64,000 nucleotides of DNA from assembly GCF_002494345.1 (NCBI RefSeq), contig NZ_NXNI01000001.1, forward strand, positions 2,852,001-2,916,000, written 5' to 3'. The stretch comes from Natrinema ejinorense (GTDB lineage Archaea > Halobacteriota > Halobacteria > Halobacteriales > Natrialbaceae). A program made the translations under genes and the position numbers. Numbering within the stretch: position 1 is the first letter of the stretch; every line of letters starts with the position of its first letter. The notes under the pieces are model-generated. The model was given only the letters and a program-made list of their open reading frames with translations. It was not told the origin of the DNA and ran no database searches. This document shows, piece after piece, positions 16,770-26,991 of the stretch.

Positions 16770-17441
16770 TCACGCGTCGACTCGAGCGGCGAACCGACAG
16801 AAGTTCGCGATCATTCGCTTGCCGACCGACAGCGAGATGCCGTCGCCGTCCGCGGCGTCCTCGTGCCTGCGCGTGAGAATGCTCTCGGGATGGAACTGCA
16901 CCCCGAGATGTGGTTTCTCGCGGTGGCGGACCGCCATCAGGACGCCGCGCTCGTCTGCCGTCCGGGCGGTCTCCGCGAGCGTCGCGGGCAGGCCAGCGCG
17001 CTCGACCGACAGCGAGTGATAACGGCCGACCCGAAACGTCTCGGGGAGTCCGTCGAAGACCCCCGTCCCGTCGTGGGTGATCGTCGACGGCTTCCCGTGG
17101 ACGACTTCGGGGGCGTGGACGACCGGCGCGCCGTTAGCCGCACACAGCGCCTGGTGGCCGAGGCAGACGCCCAGAATCGGGTACTCCGTCTCCGCGAACA
17201 GGGGAATCGAGATGCCCGCTTCCTGTGGAGTTCCGGGTCCCGGCGAGACGATGATTCCGGTCGGCTCGAGGTCGCGAACGCCTGCGAGATCGATCTCGTC
17301 GTTTCGCCGGACGAGCACCTCGTCCGCGACTTCGCCGACGTACTGGACGAGGTTGTACGCGAACGAATCGTAGTTGTCGATCACGAGTATCCGTTCGCTG
17401 CGGTCGCTCGCCGACGGCCGGTCGCCGTGCTCGTTACTCAC
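16770..17441 (-). CDS. pabA: Glutamine amidotransferase subunit of aminodeoxychorismate/anthranilate synthase
   Basis: The GTG start at 17441 overlaps the pabB stop by 8 bp and gives 223 residues. Class-I glutaminase motifs are complete: [28 protein letters not shown] (oxyanion loop), GVCLGHQAL with the nucleophile Cys, and GVQFHPESI with the catalytic His and Glu. It supplies ammonia to the chorismate-using subunit encoded by the overlapping gene. PabA and TrpG cannot be separated by sequence alone. The same-strand pabC further on favours folate synthesis. Confidence 0.85.
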   Translation of the reverse strand: MSNEHGDRPSASDRSERILVIDNYDSFAYNLVQYVGEVADEVLVRRNDEIDLAGVRDLEPTGIIVSPGPGTPQEAGISIPLFAETEYPILGVCLGHQALCAANGAPVVHAPEVVHGKPSTITHDGTGVFDGLPETFRVGRYHSLSVERAGLPATLAETARTADERGVLMAVRHREKPHLGVQFHPESILTRRHEDAADGDGISLSVGKRMIANFCRFAARVDA

Positions 17442-19008
17442 GCCGTTCACCTCCGCGTTCCGCCTCGAGTCCCAGGTCGGCCCGCTCGCCGAGCGCGTCG
17501 TCGACCGCCGTGATGAGCGCGCGGGCCTTGTCGAGGGTCTCGTCGTACTCGCGGTCCGGTTGGGAGTCGTGGACGATCCCCGCACCGACCCGCAGGTGGT
17601 ACTCGTCGGCGTGGCGGACCAGCGTCCGGATGACGATATCGAGGGTGGCTCGGCCGTCGAAGCCGAAGATGCCGACGCTGCCCGTGTAGGGGCCGCGCCG
17701 GGTCGCCTCGAGTTCGTCGATGATCGCCATCGTTCGCGGTTTCGGCGCGCCGGTGATCGTCCCGCCGGGGAAGGTGGCTGCGATCGCGTCCGCGAGCGAC
17801 GCCGACGGGCGGAGTCGACCCGTGACGTTCGAGACGAGGTGCATCACCTCGGAGTAGCGGTCGATCCGCCGGTACTCGTCGACGGTGACGGAGCCGAACT
17901 CGCAGACCTTCCCGAGGTCGTTGCGCTCGAGGTCGACCAGCATCGCGTGCTCCGCCCGCTCTTTCTCGTCGGTGAGCAGGGCCTCCTCGAGGGCGGCGTC
18001 CGCCTCGGCCGTCGCCCCACGGGGTCGCGTCCCGGCGATGGGCTCGGTCCGGACGAAGTCGCCGTCGCGTTCGAGGAGGAGTTCCGGGCTCGCGCTCACC
18101 AGGTCGGCCGCGCGGAACTCGAGCAGACAGGAGTAGGGGGCGGGATTGACCCGTCGCAGGGCGTCGTAGGCGGCGACCGGGTGGACCACGGCGGGCGCGA
18201 CCAGCCGCTGGGAGACGTTCGCCTGAAAGGTGTCTCCCTCGCGGACGTACTCCTTGACCCGACGCACGCGGTCGGCGAAGGCCGCGCGGCCACAGTCGCT
18301 CTCGAAGGTCGCTTCCGTCCCCGAGACGGGCGGCTCGCCGATCTCGGGATCGCCGTCGCGAACGGCACGGGCGAGTTCGAGCGCCCGGTCGCGGCCCCGT
18401 TCGTAGGCTGCCTCGAGGTCGCTCTCCGTCCAGGCCGTGGGGTTGACGCCGACCCGCGGACAGGCCGTGATCCGCATCGTCACCGCGCCGTCGGTCGGTT
18501 CCTCCCAGGCGACGAGTCGATCGTAGACCGCGAGTTCGAGGCGGGGCAGTGCTCGATCGTCGACGGCCGAATCGGGCAGCGTCTCGAGTTCGCGGGCGAC
18601 GTCGTAGGCTACCCAGCCGATAGCTCCGCAGGGATAGGGAACGTCGCAGTCGCCACGGCGGAGCCGGTCGCTCGCGAGCAGCCCCTCGAGTGCGGCGAGC
18701 GTCGGCGACCGACCGTCGTCGGTTCGGGTGACCGCATCGGGGCCGACGGTGAGCCGATCGACGGGATCGACGCCGAAGTAGCCCCAGCCGGGCTGGCCGC
18801 CGGTCGTCTCGAGGAAGGCACCCCCCTCGCCGTCGCGCGCTCGGCGATAGGCGCGAAACGGATCGTCGACGGTCACGCGAACTTCGACGGGGACGCGACA
18901 GTGGGCGCGCGCCGACTGGTCACGCTCCGCGCCCGCTACACTGTCGTCGCAGTCGCGAGCGGCGGCGCGAAACGAATCCAGCGTCGTGACGACGCGCGGA
19001 TCGCTCAT
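17434..19008 (-). CDS. pabB: Chorismate-utilising synthase component I (PabB/TrpE type)
   Basis: The 524-residue protein starts [16 protein letters not shown]. The chorismate-binding C-terminal domain (about 250-500) has [53 protein letters not shown] and [14 protein letters not shown]. This enzyme class amidates chorismate. The position after PI is Ala, as in anthranilate synthase, not the Lys of the E. coli PabB PIKGT motif. The reaction product is therefore uncertain despite the pabA/pabC context. The stop overlaps the pabA start by 8 bp. Confidence 0.8.
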   Translation of the reverse strand: MSDPRVVTTLDSFRAAARDCDDSVAGAERDQSARAHCRVPVEVRVTVDDPFRAYRRARDGEGGAFLETTGGQPGWGYFGVDPVDRLTVGPDAVTRTDDGRSPTLAALEGLLASDRLRRGDCDVPYPCGAIGWVAYDVARELETLPDSAVDDRALPRLELAVYDRLVAWEEPTDGAVTMRITACPRVGVNPTAWTESDLEAAYERGRDRALELARAVRDGDPEIGEPPVSGTEATFESDCGRAAFADRVRRVKEYVREGDTFQANVSQRLVAPAVVHPVAAYDALRRVNPAPYSCLLEFRAADLVSASPELLLERDGDFVRTEPIAGTRPRGATAEADAALEEALLTDEKERAEHAMLVDLERNDLGKVCEFGSVTVDEYRRIDRYSEVMHLVSNVTGRLRPSASLADAIAATFPGGTITGAPKPRTMAIIDELEATRRGPYTGSVGIFGFDGRATLDIVIRTLVRHADEYHLRVGAGIVHDSQPDREYDETLDKARALITAVDDALGERADLGLEAERGGERRE

Positions 19009-19135
19009 AGCCCTCGAGAGGGGGGCGGTAACTAATCCTCTTGCGATTTCGGGTCTCGACGGGAACGTTGAGACGGGACGTCTCGAGGAAACAGATGGGG
19101 GGTCGGGGTGTGGACGACGGGTCGTCGCGGCTCCG

Positions 19136-19753
19136 TTATCGGAGTTCGGCGCGATCGATCCAGCCCTGGATGCGCTTTTCGGAGAGATCCGTCTGGTCTG
19201 CCAGTTCGGCGGCGTCCGCAGCGGCGAGTTCGCCGACGGTGTCGACGCCGGCGTCGGCGAGCCGGTCGGCGTAGGCCGGGCCGATCCCCTTGATCGAGTC
19301 GACGGGGTCGTCGTTGATCTCGACGTCGTCGGTTTGGTCGGGCTCGACTGCATCGGTTGGTTCGGAGTCGGCAGGCTCGTCGTCGGTCTCGGCGTCGTCG
19401 GTTCGGTCGGGTTCGGCTTCGTCGACCGGGTCCGCGGGACGGGCTGCCGCAGTCGGCTCGTCGGCGGCCTGCCCGGCCGTTTCCGCAGTCGGAGCCGCGT
19501 CGTCGGTCCCCGATTCGGTCGATTCCGCCGGCTCAGCGGCCTCCTCCGGTGTGTCGGTCGGTTCCGCTGGCGACGCCGTCGATCCCCCAACGCTCGAGTC
19601 GGCCGTGGTCGACCGTGGCGATTCGGTGGGGTCGCTGCCGTCGTCGCTCGACCCTTCCCGCTCGACCGTTACCCCGACCTCTCGAGTGCCCCCGCGCTCC
19701 GAGTTCGACTCGTCGAACCCCAACAGGGACTTCAGCTTTTGGAGGAGTGCCAT
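19136..19753 (-). CDS. Helix-hairpin-helix protein with acidic linker
   Basis: The 205-residue protein has a short amphipathic N-terminus ([13 protein letters not shown]). A long Glu/Asp/Thr/Ser/Pro-rich low-complexity region (about 30-148) leads to a C-terminal helix-hairpin-helix pair ([28 protein letters not shown], about 152-180, then a second helical repeat). The C-terminal fold is the DNA-binding module found at the ends of recombination and polymerase proteins. The disordered linker is typical of haloarchaeal adaptor proteins. Specific function is unknown. Confidence 0.75.
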   Translation of the reverse strand: MALLQKLKSLLGFDESNSERGGTREVGVTVEREGSSDDGSDPTESPRSTTADSSVGGSTASPAEPTDTPEEAAEPAESTESGTDDAAPTAETAGQAADEPTAAARPADPVDEAEPDRTDDAETDDEPADSEPTDAVEPDQTDDVEINDDPVDSIKGIGPAYADRLADAGVDTVGELAAADAAELADQTDLSEKRIQGWIDRAELR

Positions 19754-19843
19754 TATCGGCGTGTAGTCGGTTCCAACACTTAAATTCGTCTGATACTAGT
19801 GGACTACTTCGGGGTGCCGCTCGCTTCGGACGGCGGTGGGCTC

Positions 19844-20647
19844 TCAGAGCCGGGCCCGAAGCGCCTCGTTCATCACGTCGACCGGCGCGTCCCGGCCGGT
19901 CCAGATCTCGAACGCCTCGACACCCTGATAGAGGAGCATCCACGCGCCGTCGACGGTCGTCGCTCCCGCGTCGGCTGCGTCGGCCAACAGCCGCGTCTCC
20001 AGGGGTCGATAGACCGCGTCCAGGACGGCCAATTCCTCGTGCAGCGCGTCGGCCGGAACCGGCGTCGCGTCTTCCTCCATGCCCACGCTCGTCGCGTTGA
20101 CCAGCACGTCGGCGTTAGCGACCAGTCCCTCGAGTTCCGCGAGGCCGTGGCCGCTCGCGCGGGGGACTTCCTCGGCCAGCGCGTGAGCCGTCGCTTCGGT
20201 TCGATTGGCGATCGCGACCCTCGCGCCGGCATCCGCGAGGCCGAAGGCGATCGCCCGGCCGGCACCGCCGGCACCGACGACGACGGCTCGCGCGCCGTCG
20301 ATCCCGACATCGTGGTCGCGTAACGCGCGCAACGCACCGACGGCGTCGGTGTTGTAGCCCGTCGGCGGCCCCGATCCCGAGAAGTCGATCGTGTTGACCG
20401 CGCCGATTCTGGTCGCCAGATCTTCGGGGGCAACGATCTCGAGGGCCGCCTGCTTGAACGGAATCGTCACGTTCAATCCCGCGATACCGAGCGCGTCAGC
20501 GCCGTGGATCGCGTCTTCGATATCGCCTTCGTCGGGTTCGAAGGTCACGTAGCGGGCCTCGAGGCCGCAGTCGTCGTAGGCGGCCTCGTGCATCGGCGGC
20601 GACAGCGAGTGGCCGACCGGATTGCCGAGCAGTCCGTAGACGTCCAT
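19844..20647 (-). CDS. aroE: Shikimate dehydrogenase
   Basis: This enzyme reduces 3-dehydroshikimate with NADPH in the chorismate pathway. The start [20 protein letters not shown] (20647) gives 267 residues; an ATG two codons upstream is possible. Substrate-binding motifs are [16 protein letters not shown] with the catalytic Lys, and NTDAVG. The Rossmann loop is [19 protein letters not shown], and the C-terminal [12 protein letters not shown] helix is present. It feeds the chorismate used by the pab genes just downstream on the same strand. Confidence 0.93.
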   Translation of the reverse strand: MDVYGLLGNPVGHSLSPPMHEAAYDDCGLEARYVTFEPDEGDIEDAIHGADALGIAGLNVTIPFKQAALEIVAPEDLATRIGAVNTIDFSGSGPPTGYNTDAVGALRALRDHDVGIDGARAVVVGAGGAGRAIAFGLADAGARVAIANRTEATAHALAEEVPRASGHGLAELEGLVANADVLVNATSVGMEEDATPVPADALHEELAVLDAVYRPLETRLLADAADAGATTVDGAWMLLYQGVEAFEIWTGRDAPVDVMNEALRARL

Positions 20648-20817
20648 AGCCATTTGTCTCTCTGCCATTCGGTCGGGTGGGCCTATAATGGGTCTGGCTT
20701 CGGCGACGGACACCGCCATACCGGCGTCGTGTGCCGCTGGGTGCCGGCCGACCCGACGCGCCTGCCGACGGCGTCCGTTTCGCGTCGCTTTTAGGGCTCT
20801 CCTGAGTAGCCGCCGCC

Positions 20818-21762
20818 ATGCTCTCGGGAACCCCGCTCGATCTCCTCCTGGTGGCGGGTGGGATCGTCGCGCTGTATGCCGGTGCGGAGTTGCTGGTCGC
20901 CGGTGCGGGGCGGCTGGCGCTCGGAATCGGGCTCCGGGCGACGACCGTCGGCGTGACGGTAATCGCGTTCGCGACGACAGCGCCGGAACTGTTCGTCTCG
21001 ACGATCGGTGCGCTGAACGTCTCGAGCGATATCGGGCTCGGGACGATCGTCGGCTCGAACATCGCGAATATCGGCCTGGTCCTCGGGGCCGCCGCGTTGA
21101 TCAAGCCCCTGCCGATCGCGGAGCGAGTGCTCCGTCGACACGTTCCCGTGATGACACTCGCGGCCGTCCTGTTGGTCGTCCTGGGTGCGAACGGGCGGAT
21201 CGGCCGCCTCGAGGGCGTGGTCTTCCTGCTGGTGCTTGCCGGATTCACTGCGTTCTTGCTGTACTACGCCAGCGCGGACCCGCCGTCGGTCGCGGAGGAT
21301 CACGACGCGGGAGCGGGCGTCTCGGTTCGAGACGTTGCACTCGTCGTCGGTGGGTTGATCGTTCTCGTCGGTGGCTCTCGGTGGCTCGTCGACGGTGGGA
21401 CGGGACTGCTGTCGGCACTGGGCGTCCCGGATCTCGTGATCGGCCTGACGGTCCTCGCACTCGGCACGTCGCTGCCGGAGCTGGCGGCCTCGGTCGTGGG
21501 TGCGATCCGCGGGCAGGCGGAGTTCGCCGTCGGAAACGTCGTCGGCTCGAACATCTACAACATCGTCGCCGTCCTGGGGATCGTGGCCATCATCACGCCG
21601 ATCGAGATCCAGCCGGCCACGCTCCGGTTCGAACTCCCCGTCATGGTTGCCTTTACCCTCCTGCTGGTCGGGATGATGGGGTACGGCCGGCGACTGACGC
21701 GGATCGACGGCGCGATCCTCATCGTCGGCTACGCGGGATTTCTCTTCCTCCTGGTTCCCTGA
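20818..21762 (+). CDS. Calcium/sodium antiporter, CaCA superfamily
   Basis: The 314-residue membrane protein has about ten hydrophobic segments and both alpha repeats of the exchanger family. The first is [14 protein letters not shown]...[13 protein letters not shown] (about 58-98). The second is [16 protein letters not shown]...[17 protein letters not shown] (about 217-260). The paired G-T/S-S-x-P-E motifs bind Ca and Na ions. Length matches archaeal NCX_Mj and bacterial YrbG. It divergently neighbours aroE with no functional link. Confidence 0.9.
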   Translation: MLSGTPLDLLLVAGGIVALYAGAELLVAGAGRLALGIGLRATTVGVTVIAFATTAPELFVSTIGALNVSSDIGLGTIVGSNIANIGLVLGAAALIKPLPIAERVLRRHVPVMTLAAVLLVVLGANGRIGRLEGVVFLLVLAGFTAFLLYYASADPPSVAEDHDAGAGVSVRDVALVVGGLIVLVGGSRWLVDGGTGLLSALGVPDLVIGLTVLALGTSLPELAASVVGAIRGQAEFAVGNVVGSNIYNIVAVLGIVAIITPIEIQPATLRFELPVMVAFTLLLVGMMGYGRRLTRIDGAILIVGYAGFLFLLVP

Positions 21763-21795
21763 TCGAACCCCGTCGAACGGTTCGTCGCCGCCGAC

Positions 21796-23112
21796 TCAGA
21801 TCGAGAGCGGCGTCTCGTCCTGGGCGTCGCCCTCGGCCGTGAGCCGATCCAGACGCGGACACATGTGTTCGCACACGAGCGAGACCAGCGCGTTCCGCCG
21901 TCCGTGACCGGTGATCGCACCGATTCGCGGGTCCGTCTCCGGGCGAGAGTCGTCCCTCGTCACGATCATCGCCGTCGTTCGGTCGGCGAAGACGATACGG
22001 CCGTGGTTCCCCCGTTCGATCGGAAAGTTGAGCCAGTCGAGTCGTGGCTCACACACGGTCGCCTCTGGAACCGCTGAGCGGATGGTATCGCGAACCCGCG
22101 GGGAATAGGATCCGACGTACACGTCGACCCCCCGCTCGGTGGCCTTCCGCCAGTGCTCGAGGCACGTCTGTTGAACCAGGTCGGGGTCCGGAACCGTCAC
22201 GAACAGCTCCTCGTCGGCGTTGTCGGCGATCTGGAGTCCCGCCGCGACGACGGATTCTCGGCCCCTGATCGTCCGACAACTGTTGACGCACGCGTCTTCA
22301 CTCCCGGTACTCCCCTCCGTGGTCGGCTCCGTCGTCGCTGGCGCCGCGCTGGCAGGACCGCCGGTGCGGTCTCGAGCCGTTCGGATGGGGTCGGCCGCGT
22401 CCGCGAGTGGCCCCGTGAGCAGCCAGTCGGCCCCCCACTGTGGGGCGTCGGTCGCGAGTTCGACGCGTCTCTCGGCGTCGTCGTACGCGACGAGCCCTGC
22501 ATCCGAAAGCGCGGGCAGCGCCTCGTGGACGAGCATCGTTGCGGCAGCCGTACACGCTGCCTCGGTGACGTCGACCAGCCGCGTCCCGTCACCGTCCTCC
22601 CGTGCCACGACCAGTGCCGCGAGATCGGCGACGGGAACGGTCCCGCGCTGCCTCGCGAGGACGGTACAGACGGTTCGGTAACGCGGGCGACGCAGGGCCT
22701 CGAGCGTTCGATTCAGCGTCGCCTCGGGGGCGGGGAACTCCTCGCCGGTCGGATCCGCGAGAAGCGCCCGTACCCACTCGGTCTCGAGAAGCGGGTGATC
22801 GGCGAGCGCGACCGCCGTCGTCTCCCCGTCGGACCGTCGGGTCAGGATACCGTGGTCGATCAACCGTGGAATGTGGGCGTGAACCAGCGTGGTCAGGGTT
22901 CGCTCGCGCTGGTCGTCGGTGACGATCGGACTGTCGTGTTCCGTGGCCGCAACCTCGGTTGCGAGCGTGGCGACCGACATCGACTCCGACGTCGCGTCGG
23001 GTGTGGACGTGTCCTCGCGCCCGAGTAGCGTGGCGAGCAGGTATCGCCGCCGTGGCTCCGCGAGAGCCGTCAACGCAGTCGTTGTCGGCGCAGTGTCGAG
23101 GGCCTGACTCAT
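21796..23112 (-). CDS. Haloarchaeal regulator with two winged-helix-like domains
   Basis: The 438-residue protein has two tandem DUF7344-like helical domains. The first is at about 12-110 (ALAEPRRRYLLATLL...IPRLIDHGILTRRSD). The second is at about 130-235 (RRPRYRTVCTVLARQ...LPALSDAGLVAYDDAERRVEL). A Ser/Thr-rich linker leads to a C-terminal alpha/beta domain (about 285-430) resembling the ligand or effector domain of TrmB-like regulators. DNA binding is inferred from the YRRRYL-type helices. The target is unknown; the adjacent Bat-type regulator points to a signalling locus. Confidence 0.65.
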   Translation of the reverse strand: MSQALDTAPTTTALTALAEPRRRYLLATLLGREDTSTPDATSESMSVATLATEVAATEHDSPIVTDDQRERTLTTLVHAHIPRLIDHGILTRRSDGETTAVALADHPLLETEWVRALLADPTGEEFPAPEATLNRTLEALRRPRYRTVCTVLARQRGTVPVADLAALVVAREDGDGTRLVDVTEAACTAAATMLVHEALPALSDAGLVAYDDAERRVELATDAPQWGADWLLTGPLADAADPIRTARDRTGGPASAAPATTEPTTEGSTGSEDACVNSCRTIRGRESVVAAGLQIADNADEELFVTVPDPDLVQQTCLEHWRKATERGVDVYVGSYSPRVRDTIRSAVPEATVCEPRLDWLNFPIERGNHGRIVFADRTTAMIVTRDDSRPETDPRIGAITGHGRRNALVSLVCEHMCPRLDRLTAEGDAQDETPLSI

Positions 23113-23179
23113 TGGTGGAGCAAGACGACGAGCGGGGGAAAGGGGTGTACCAGCATGCTCTGGTATCGCCGAGTTATCG

Positions 23180-25165
23180 TCAGTCGCTCGCGCCGAAATA
23201 CGCCGAGAGCAGCTTTGCCTGCGCGACGCGGAGATGCTGGTGGAACGTCTGGCGAGCGATGCCGAGCCGGTCGGCGATTTCGCTGGCGTCGCTGTTTCGC
23301 GTCGGCCACTCGAAGTAGCCGCCGTGGTAGGCTGCCTCGAGGGCCAGACGTTGTTTTTCGGTGAGGCTCGATTCGACGGTCTGCCGGAAGTCGCCGCGTG
23401 TCTCGACCGGCCGATCGACGGTTCGTTTCGAGACGAGTCTGGTGTCGGGGTAGGCCGACGTGACCGCGTCGACGAACTCCCGGAGGTCGACGTCGGGACT
23501 TACCTGAACCGTCAGCGCTGCGACGCCGTCGCGAACGACTTTCGACTGCAGCCGCGCACCGTACCCCACGAGCAGTTCGCTGATCGTCGACCCGCGGACG
23601 ACGACTTCCCAGTAGCTCTCGGCCTCGCTGACGTCGATGCAACGCAGTTCCGTGATCGCGGGCAAATCGGCCGCAGCGTCGCGAACCGCGTCGGGATCGC
23701 TGTCGGGCACGGTAAGGTAGTAGACGAACACGTCGTTGAGGGGCAACACGTGGTCGACCGCGATAGTCGTGGCAGTCTCGGCTGAGAGGGCGATACAGGC
23801 GTCCCCGTGGTCGGTGGACTCGAACTCGAGTTCGACGACGCTGTCCGTATAGAGGAGTCGGCGGATCGCCGTCGCGTTGATCGCGTGGCCGATGGTAACC
23901 CCGAACTCCTGTAACACCTCACACTCTCGATCGGCGAACGCCGACGGGTCGTCGGCGGCGATCACGAGCACACCGAAGACCCGATCGGTTGCGACGATCG
24001 GAACGAGCGCGACGGAGCCGTAGCCGCGCTCGCGAGCGTCGGCTTGCCACTCGTCGACGGCACTCTCCTGGAGGTGCTGGTACCGCTGGACGCGCCGCGT
24101 TTCGAACGGCGACGCGCCGGCTGTGTCGGTTGGCGGGTCGATGAACGACGCGAGGACGTCTCCGACCGACGTCGAGTCGATTCCCGCCCAGACCGCGGGC
24201 TGCCACGAGTGGCCATCGCTCGTCGGGACAGAAGGTTCCCGCCCGATACCCGCGAAGCAGTACCCGTCGGCGGCCGCGAACTCCTCGACGACCGCGGTCT
24301 CGATTCGGTCACGGGACTCCGCCGCGACCATCGTCTCGTCGATCCGCCGCACGATCGCGTTGAGGCGCTCGAGCCGCTCGAGTTCCCGTTCGCGGGTCTT
24401 CCGCTCGCTGATGTCGCGACCGACCCCGGTAAATCCCAGCACGATCCCGTCGTCGCCGGTGATCCGGGCGCTGTTGAACTCGTGTGGGATCCGAGCGCCG
24501 TCTTTCGTGAGGATCCGTCCCTCGGCGGTCACGCGCTCGCCCTCCTCGAGAATCCGCTCGATCGCGTCGCCGATGTGGTCTCGATCGGCCGGTGCGATGA
24601 ACCGAAGCGGATCCATGCCGGCGAGTTCGTCCGGCCGGTAGCCGACCACCCGTTCGAACTGCTCGTTCCACTCGATCAGATTCCCCGCCGCATCGAACGC
24701 ATAGAGGATGTCCGGCTGCACCTCGACGACGGTCTCGGCGACGGCTTTCTCCTCGCGGAGTGCCCGCTCGCGCTCGTGTTCGGCGGTACGGTCGGAGACG
24801 TACCAGATGTATCCCGCCAGTTCGGCGTCGCCCGCGTTCGCTCCGATCTCGCCGTCGTCGCCGAGCGCGGCGAGTACCTCGCGGACCCAGAGCTGGCGTC
24901 CGGCGCTCCCGACCCGCACTCCCTCGTCCTCTACGGCACCGTCCGATCGCGCCCGCTCGAGCAACCGCTCCGGGCGTTCGGCCTCCCGCGCGTCCGCCGG
25001 GAAGAACGCCCGGTAGTGCGATCCGACGATCCGCTCCTCGTCGTATCCCACGAGCTGCTCGGCCCCGTCGTTCCACGAGGTGACGTTCCCTCTCGAATCG
25101 AACAGCGCGACGGCGTGATCGCTAACGAGCGCGCTGACCTCATCGACAGCGAGGTGATGGTCCAT
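23180..25165 (-). CDS. PAS-PAS-GAF-HTH_10 regulator (Bat family)
   Basis: The 661-residue protein has two PAS domains (about 8-125 and 145-265, the second with DILYAFDAAGNLIEWN and the PAC end GVGRDISERK). A coiled linker, a GAF domain (about 285-430), a bacterio-opsin-activator accessory domain (about 435-590) and a C-terminal HTH_10 domain follow (SLTEKQRLALEAAYHGGYFEWPT, about 598-655). This is the Bat architecture, sensing light, oxygen or redox and activating transcription. No opsin gene is in the window, so the target is unknown. It is read divergently from dtdA across a 318-bp gap. Confidence 0.88.
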   Translation of the reverse strand: MDHHLAVDEVSALVSDHAVALFDSRGNVTSWNDGAEQLVGYDEERIVGSHYRAFFPADAREAERPERLLERARSDGAVEDEGVRVGSAGRQLWVREVLAALGDDGEIGANAGDAELAGYIWYVSDRTAEHERERALREEKAVAETVVEVQPDILYAFDAAGNLIEWNEQFERVVGYRPDELAGMDPLRFIAPADRDHIGDAIERILEEGERVTAEGRILTKDGARIPHEFNSARITGDDGIVLGFTGVGRDISERKTRERELERLERLNAIVRRIDETMVAAESRDRIETAVVEEFAAADGYCFAGIGREPSVPTSDGHSWQPAVWAGIDSTSVGDVLASFIDPPTDTAGASPFETRRVQRYQHLQESAVDEWQADARERGYGSVALVPIVATDRVFGVLVIAADDPSAFADRECEVLQEFGVTIGHAINATAIRRLLYTDSVVELEFESTDHGDACIALSAETATTIAVDHVLPLNDVFVYYLTVPDSDPDAVRDAAADLPAITELRCIDVSEAESYWEVVVRGSTISELLVGYGARLQSKVVRDGVAALTVQVSPDVDLREFVDAVTSAYPDTRLVSKRTVDRPVETRGDFRQTVESSLTEKQRLALEAAYHGGYFEWPTRNSDASEIADRLGIARQTFHQHLRVAQAKLLSAYFGASD

Positions 25166-25483
25166 GAACTGGTCCGTTCCCGTTGCGCCGCGTTCCGTCT
25201 CGGTGGACGACGCCGTCTCGTTCGACCGATGATCGCTCGCCGCGGTCGTCAGATCACTACGATATGTGTTATCTCTCTACAATGGAAAAGCTATGGGACG
25301 CTCTCGCAACGCGTATTTACCAGTGGAAACGCTCCGGTTTGGCTGCCTTCGAGAACCGGCGACGTCGGAGTCGACGAGACGCCCGACCTCGATCCCACGA
25401 AAGCAGTCGCTCCGGCGACCGCCGCGGGGACGAGCTAGGTCGAAAGCGCAGGGTATTCGTCTCCCCGCCACCGACGCTCGCTC
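25166..25483. other. Divergent promoter gap, Bat-type regulator / dtdA
   Basis: The 318-bp gap contains AT-rich stretches around 25255-25285 and a TATA-like GTATTTAC near 25313. No tRNA, small gene or strong palindrome is seen. It probably holds back-to-back promoters. Confidence 0.4.
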
Positions 25484-26833
25484 GTGATCGCCATCGTCGA
25501 GAGCCGCGCCGACCGCGCCTCCGAGCACATCTGTGACCGGCTCCGCGAGCGCGTCGACTGGGACCGACGGACCGACGACGACCGCCCGGCAGCCGACGGC
25601 GGCGGCACCTACTATCGGACCGACGGTGCCGAACTGCGCTCCTTCGACGACCTCCACATCGAACTCGAGCGCCCCGCCGACGCCTTCGACTGCGATCCCG
25701 ATCTGCTGGTCTTCGCGTCGCGACACTCCGGCGACACCGGCCCGTTGCTGACCGGTCATTTCACGGGCAACTTCGGCCCGGCCGAGTTCGGCGGCGAGCC
25801 CGATTCGTTGGCCGAAGCCGCCCCCAACGCGCTGGCACGCTTGCTCGCGGCCTTCGAGGAGTACGCGCCCGATGAGTACGACGTGGGGATGGAAGGAACC
25901 CACCACGGCCCCTCTGCCGTTGGCTGTCCCTCCCTCTTTGCCGAACTCGGCAGCGGCGACGAACAGTGGGACGACCGCGCCGCTGCCGACGCCGTCGCTC
26001 GCGCCGTCCTCGAGCTTCGGGACGTCGACCCACACCGCCCCCGACAGGTCGTCGGTTTCGGGGGCAACCACTACGCCCCGCGATTCGGGCGCATCGTTCG
26101 CAACACCTCGTGGGCGGTCGGCCACGTTGCACCCGACTGGGCACTCGAGGCGATGGACCACCCCACGGCTCACCGGGAGGTTCTTGAGCGCGCGTTCGAC
26201 GCCAGCGACGCCGAGATCGCGTTGCTCGATGGCGAGTGGCCGGTTCTCGAGGAGACGCTCGCGACCATCGATTGCCGGATCGTCAGCGAGACCTGGCTGC
26301 GCGAGGTCGACGACCGCCCCCTCGAGGTCGTCGACGCGGTCGAGTCCGATCTCGGTGCCGTCGACGACGGGATCCGCTTCGGCGATCGGCTCACGGCGTC
26401 GGTTAGCGTCGTCGAACTGCCGGCCGACCTCGTGAGTACCGCACAGGGGATCGATCCCGACCGCGTCCGGACGATCGTCGAAGCGAACACCGTGGCCTTC
26501 GCGACCGACAACGGCGGGAGCAGAGTCGGCTTGCGGGTCGCAGCCCCCGACGCTGACGTCGGGGCCGACTCCGACACCGAGAGTGAGCCACGCGAGAAGA
26601 TCGTCGAGGGGTTGGCCGCCGTCCTCGAGTCGAAGTACGACACGGTGACGGTCGAGGACGACGCCGTCGTCGCCGAAGAGACGGCCTTCGACCCGGATCT
26701 GGCACGGGAAGCCGGCGTGCCGGACGGACCGAAGTTCGGGACGCTCGCCGACGGCGAATCGGTTATCGTCGACGGGGAAACTATCAGCCCAGAGATGGTT
26801 CGGACCGAGCGGACGCGTCGATTCCAGATCTGA
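25484..26833 (+). CDS. dtdA: D-aminoacyl-tRNA deacylase, archaeal DTD2 type
   Basis: A GTG start gives 449 residues beginning MIAIVESRADRAS. The archaeal/plant DTD2 (GEK1) fold is shown by LVFASRHSGDTGPLLTGHFTGN (about 70-90), GMEGTHHGPSAVGCPS (about 132-147) and GFGGNHYAPRFG (about 192-203), with the zinc-binding His residues. It cleaves D-amino acids from mischarged tRNAs. The C-terminal about 150 residues are more variable, as in other haloarchaea. It is next to ftsZ1. Confidence 0.9.
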   Translation: MIAIVESRADRASEHICDRLRERVDWDRRTDDDRPAADGGGTYYRTDGAELRSFDDLHIELERPADAFDCDPDLLVFASRHSGDTGPLLTGHFTGNFGPAEFGGEPDSLAEAAPNALARLLAAFEEYAPDEYDVGMEGTHHGPSAVGCPSLFAELGSGDEQWDDRAAADAVARAVLELRDVDPHRPRQVVGFGGNHYAPRFGRIVRNTSWAVGHVAPDWALEAMDHPTAHREVLERAFDASDAEIALLDGEWPVLEETLATIDCRIVSETWLREVDDRPLEVVDAVESDLGAVDDGIRFGDRLTASVSVVELPADLVSTAQGIDPDRVRTIVEANTVAFATDNGGSRVGLRVAAPDADVGADSDTESEPREKIVEGLAAVLESKYDTVTVEDDAVVAEETAFDPDLAREAGVPDGPKFGTLADGESVIVDGETISPEMVRTERTRRFQI

Positions 26834-26958
26834 TCGATTCCTCAAGCGACAGTAATACGATCTTACTCGCCTCAGACTGGCGAATTCGATCTATAGATAC
26901 ACATACAAGTAATATCATAATAATGTGTCAGACGCCCGGCTGACGTGTAGGGGAAAGG

Positions 26959-26966
26959 TAATTATG
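26959..26966 (+). promoter_or_regulatory. TATA-like box of ftsZ1
   Basis: TAATTATG ends 25 bp before the ftsZ1 ATG, predicting a near-leaderless mRNA. The preceding 100 bp are AT-rich for this genome and include the palindrome-like GATCTATAGATAC. Confidence 0.45.
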
Positions 26967-26991
26967 CTCCATCGTTTAGACAGGAGCAAGA

